NCBI GenBank assembly: GCA_018813725.1
Contig: JAHJBD010000032.1
Coordinates: forward strand, 1-12,823
DNA: 12,823 nucleotides
Direction of reading: 5' to 3'
DNA from: Nanobdellota archaeon
Lineage (GTDB): Archaea; Nanobdellota; Nanobdellia; Woesearchaeales; JAHJBD01
The position numbers and the translations under genes are program-made. Below the pieces are notes generated by a model. It was not told where the DNA came from, made no database searches, and was given only the letters and a program-made list of their open reading frames with translations. Of the stretch, positions 11,840 through 12,823 are shown piece after piece (position 1 is the first letter of the stretch; every line of letters begins with the position of its first letter).

Positions 11840-12726
11840 ATTTTGATCTTCATCAAATCCTGTGCAACATAAGATTCCTCAAACACTGATTTTGCATCCT
11901 CAAGAATATCATTTGTGGACTTGTATCTTGCGCTGAGATGGATCAAGTATAGTTTCTTTGAATTAGCCTGGCTTGCTATCAGCCCTGCATTCTTTGCAGT
12001 CATATGGTTATATTCCTCAGCCTTATCATTAAGATCTGAAGTGTATGTAGCTTCTGAGATAAGGACATCAACACCCTCTGCGATCTTGTAGCAGGAATCA
12101 CATAAGCTGGTATCAGATATTATCCCTATCTTTAGCCCTTCTACTGTGTAGGTTACGTCTTTTGGCAAGATCTTTTTACCTTTGTGGGTGATGGATTTAT
12201 TTTCCTGCAGCTGGCCTAACAATGGGCCGTCTGGCAATCCTAGTTTTTTTGCTTTCTTTACGTCGATCCTCAGCCTGTCTTTTTCTTCAAACCTAAACCC
12301 TAAAGTGTCTATACCATGGACTAGGCTGTATGCAATGATCCTAAATTCGCTATTCTCGAAAAATATCCCTGGCTCAACCTCTTCTATCTGGAAATCCAGG
12401 GGCTTATCAAAGACAAATGCCTCAAACATAGCCTTAAACCTTTTCTTAGATCCTTTGGGACCGTAGATCATCAGCTTTCTGTCATACTCAGATGCAGCAA
12501 GGCTCTGCATAAGGCCAGGCAACCCTAAAACATGGTCTCCGTGCCAATGAGATATCAGTATCCTTGTTATCTTAGATATAGATCTTCCTGCAAGCTTAAA
12601 CTGTCTTTGTGTGCCTTCTCCGCAGTCAACCAGGATGCCTTCGTTCTTATAACTCATGAAAATAGCAGTCTGATTCCTTTCCTTGGTCGGCACCATCGAA
12701 GAAGTGCCTAAGAATATGATCTCCAT
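11836..12726 (-). CDS. rnz: Ribonuclease Z (tRNA 3' processing endonuclease)
   Basis: A 296-residue short-form tRNase Z of the metallo-beta-lactamase fold, which removes 3' trailers from precursor tRNAs. It begins MEIIFLGTSSMVPTKERN, followed by LVDCGEGTQRQF (32-43) and the zinc motif SHWHGDH (H60, H62, D64, H65), which carries Trp where Leu is common. Further ligands or catalytic residues are H137 (SLVHGIDTLGF), D205 (ISDTSLCD), H241 (EEYNHMTA) and H263 (LIHLSARY). The substrate-binding exosite loop with the Gly-Pro motif is present at about 158-173 (KAKKLGLPDGPLLGQL). No Shine-Dalgarno is well placed. ATTTAAAT 23 nt upstream predicts a leaderless mRNA. It is the first gene of a two-gene unit with hjc and is divergent from the gene at the right edge. 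Confidence 0.97.
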   Translation of the reverse strand: MEIIFLGTSSMVPTKERNQTAIFMSYKNEGILVDCGEGTQRQFKLAGRSISKITRILISHWHGDHVLGLPGLMQSLAASEYDRKLMIYGPKGSKKRFKAMFEAFVFDKPLDFQIEEVEPGIFFENSEFRIIAYSLVHGIDTLGFRFEEKDRLRIDVKKAKKLGLPDGPLLGQLQENKSITHKGKKILPKDVTYTVEGLKIGIISDTSLCDSCYKIAEGVDVLISEATYTSDLNDKAEEYNHMTAKNAGLIASQANSKKLYLIHLSARYKSTNDILEDAKSVFEESYVAQDLMKIKI

Positions 12727-12749
12727 ACCTATGAAAATGGCAGTAGCAT

Positions 12750-12757
12750 ATTTAAAT
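12750..12757 (-). promoter_or_regulatory. TATA box of the RNase Z gene
   Basis: ATTTAAAT with 23 nt to the ATG at 12726, the same octamer and the same spacing as for aIF2-beta. The predicted transcription start coincides with the start codon. Confidence 0.6.
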
Positions 12758-12774
12758 TTATGTTTTTAGAAATC

Positions 12775-12782
12775 TTTTTATA
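12775..12782 (+). promoter_or_regulatory. TATA box of the right-edge gene
   Basis: TTTTTATA with 22 nt to the ATG at 12805, predicting a leaderless transcript divergent from RNase Z. Confidence 0.5.
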
Positions 12783-12804
12783 CTGACCTGAATATTGGTT
12801 GATT

Positions 12805-12823
12805 ATGACAAAGAAGAAGAAAA
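12805..12823 (+). CDS. Start of an unidentified gene (MTKKKK..., truncated by window end)
   Basis: Only six codons are visible: ATG followed by Thr and four Lys. The call rests on the well-placed TATA box 22 nt upstream and the divergent arrangement with RNase Z. A lysine-rich N-terminus is common in nucleic-acid-binding and ribosomal proteins, but the product cannot be named from this. Confidence 0.5.

Noticed and set aside
1..12823. CRISPR array, defence island, transposon or phage segment
   Set aside because: No spaced repeats of CRISPR size, no transposase or integrase, no terminal repeats; every sizeable open region is explained by core genes.

Overview
This window is an archaeal chromosome segment carrying 12 protein genes plus the first codons of a thirteenth. 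Archaeal identity rests on the family content: both subunits of the D-family replicative DNA polymerase (DP1 and DP2, found only in Archaea), an MCM helicase, a two-repeat TATA-binding protein, aIF2-beta, the archaeal Holliday junction resolvase Hjc and a TrmB-type regulator, together with TATA-box promoters and GGTG-type ribosome binding sites. Short, intein-free proteins and tightly packed, overlapping genes fit a small-genome lineage such as a DPANN archaeon (Woesearchaeota/Pacearchaeota-like). That placement is inference from general resemblance, not from a tree.

Layout: (1) 1-3772 (+): 3' end of the DP1 gene overlapping the complete DP2 gene, together DNA polymerase D. (2) 3769-4466 (-): aIF2-beta followed by a DUF424 protein, joined by an ATGA overlap. 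(3) 4543-5361 (+): a SpoIIM-family membrane protein, divergent from aIF2-beta across a 76-bp two-way promoter. (4) 5353-10202 (-): citramalate synthase, then TBP, MCM and an OB-fold/winged-helix RPA32-like protein. (5) 10203-10440: a 238-bp divergent intergenic region dense in perfect dyads. (6) 10441-11452 (+): a TrmB-family regulator and a 66-residue single-pass membrane protein. (7) 11453-12726 (-): RNase Z and Hjc joined by an ATGA overlap. (8) 12805 to the right edge (+): the first codons (MTKKKK) of a new gene.

Most genes belong to the information-processing core. Polymerase D, MCM, the RPA-like protein and Hjc serve replication and recombination; TBP serves transcription initiation; aIF2-beta and RNase Z serve translation and tRNA maturation. 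The metabolic outlier is a CimA-type (R)-citramalate synthase, with no other branched-chain amino acid gene in view and a TrmB-type regulator facing it across the dyad-rich region.

Gene ends are very tight: the three convergent junctions overlap by 4 nt, overlap by 9 nt, or abut with no gap. Promoters fall into two groups: boxes placed so that transcription should begin at or next to the start codon (aIF2-beta, SpoIIM, RNase Z, the right-edge gene, nearly so TrmB), and boxes followed by a short leader with a Shine-Dalgarno-like sequence (cimA, the 66-residue protein, and one of the TBP boxes).

I see no CRISPR array, mobile element, tRNA/rRNA gene or defence island, and no convincing new multigene system. 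The points most worth a second look are the changed catalytic motif of DP2, the dyad cluster between cimA and the TrmB gene, the stack of TATA-like boxes before the TBP gene, and the isolated citramalate synthase.
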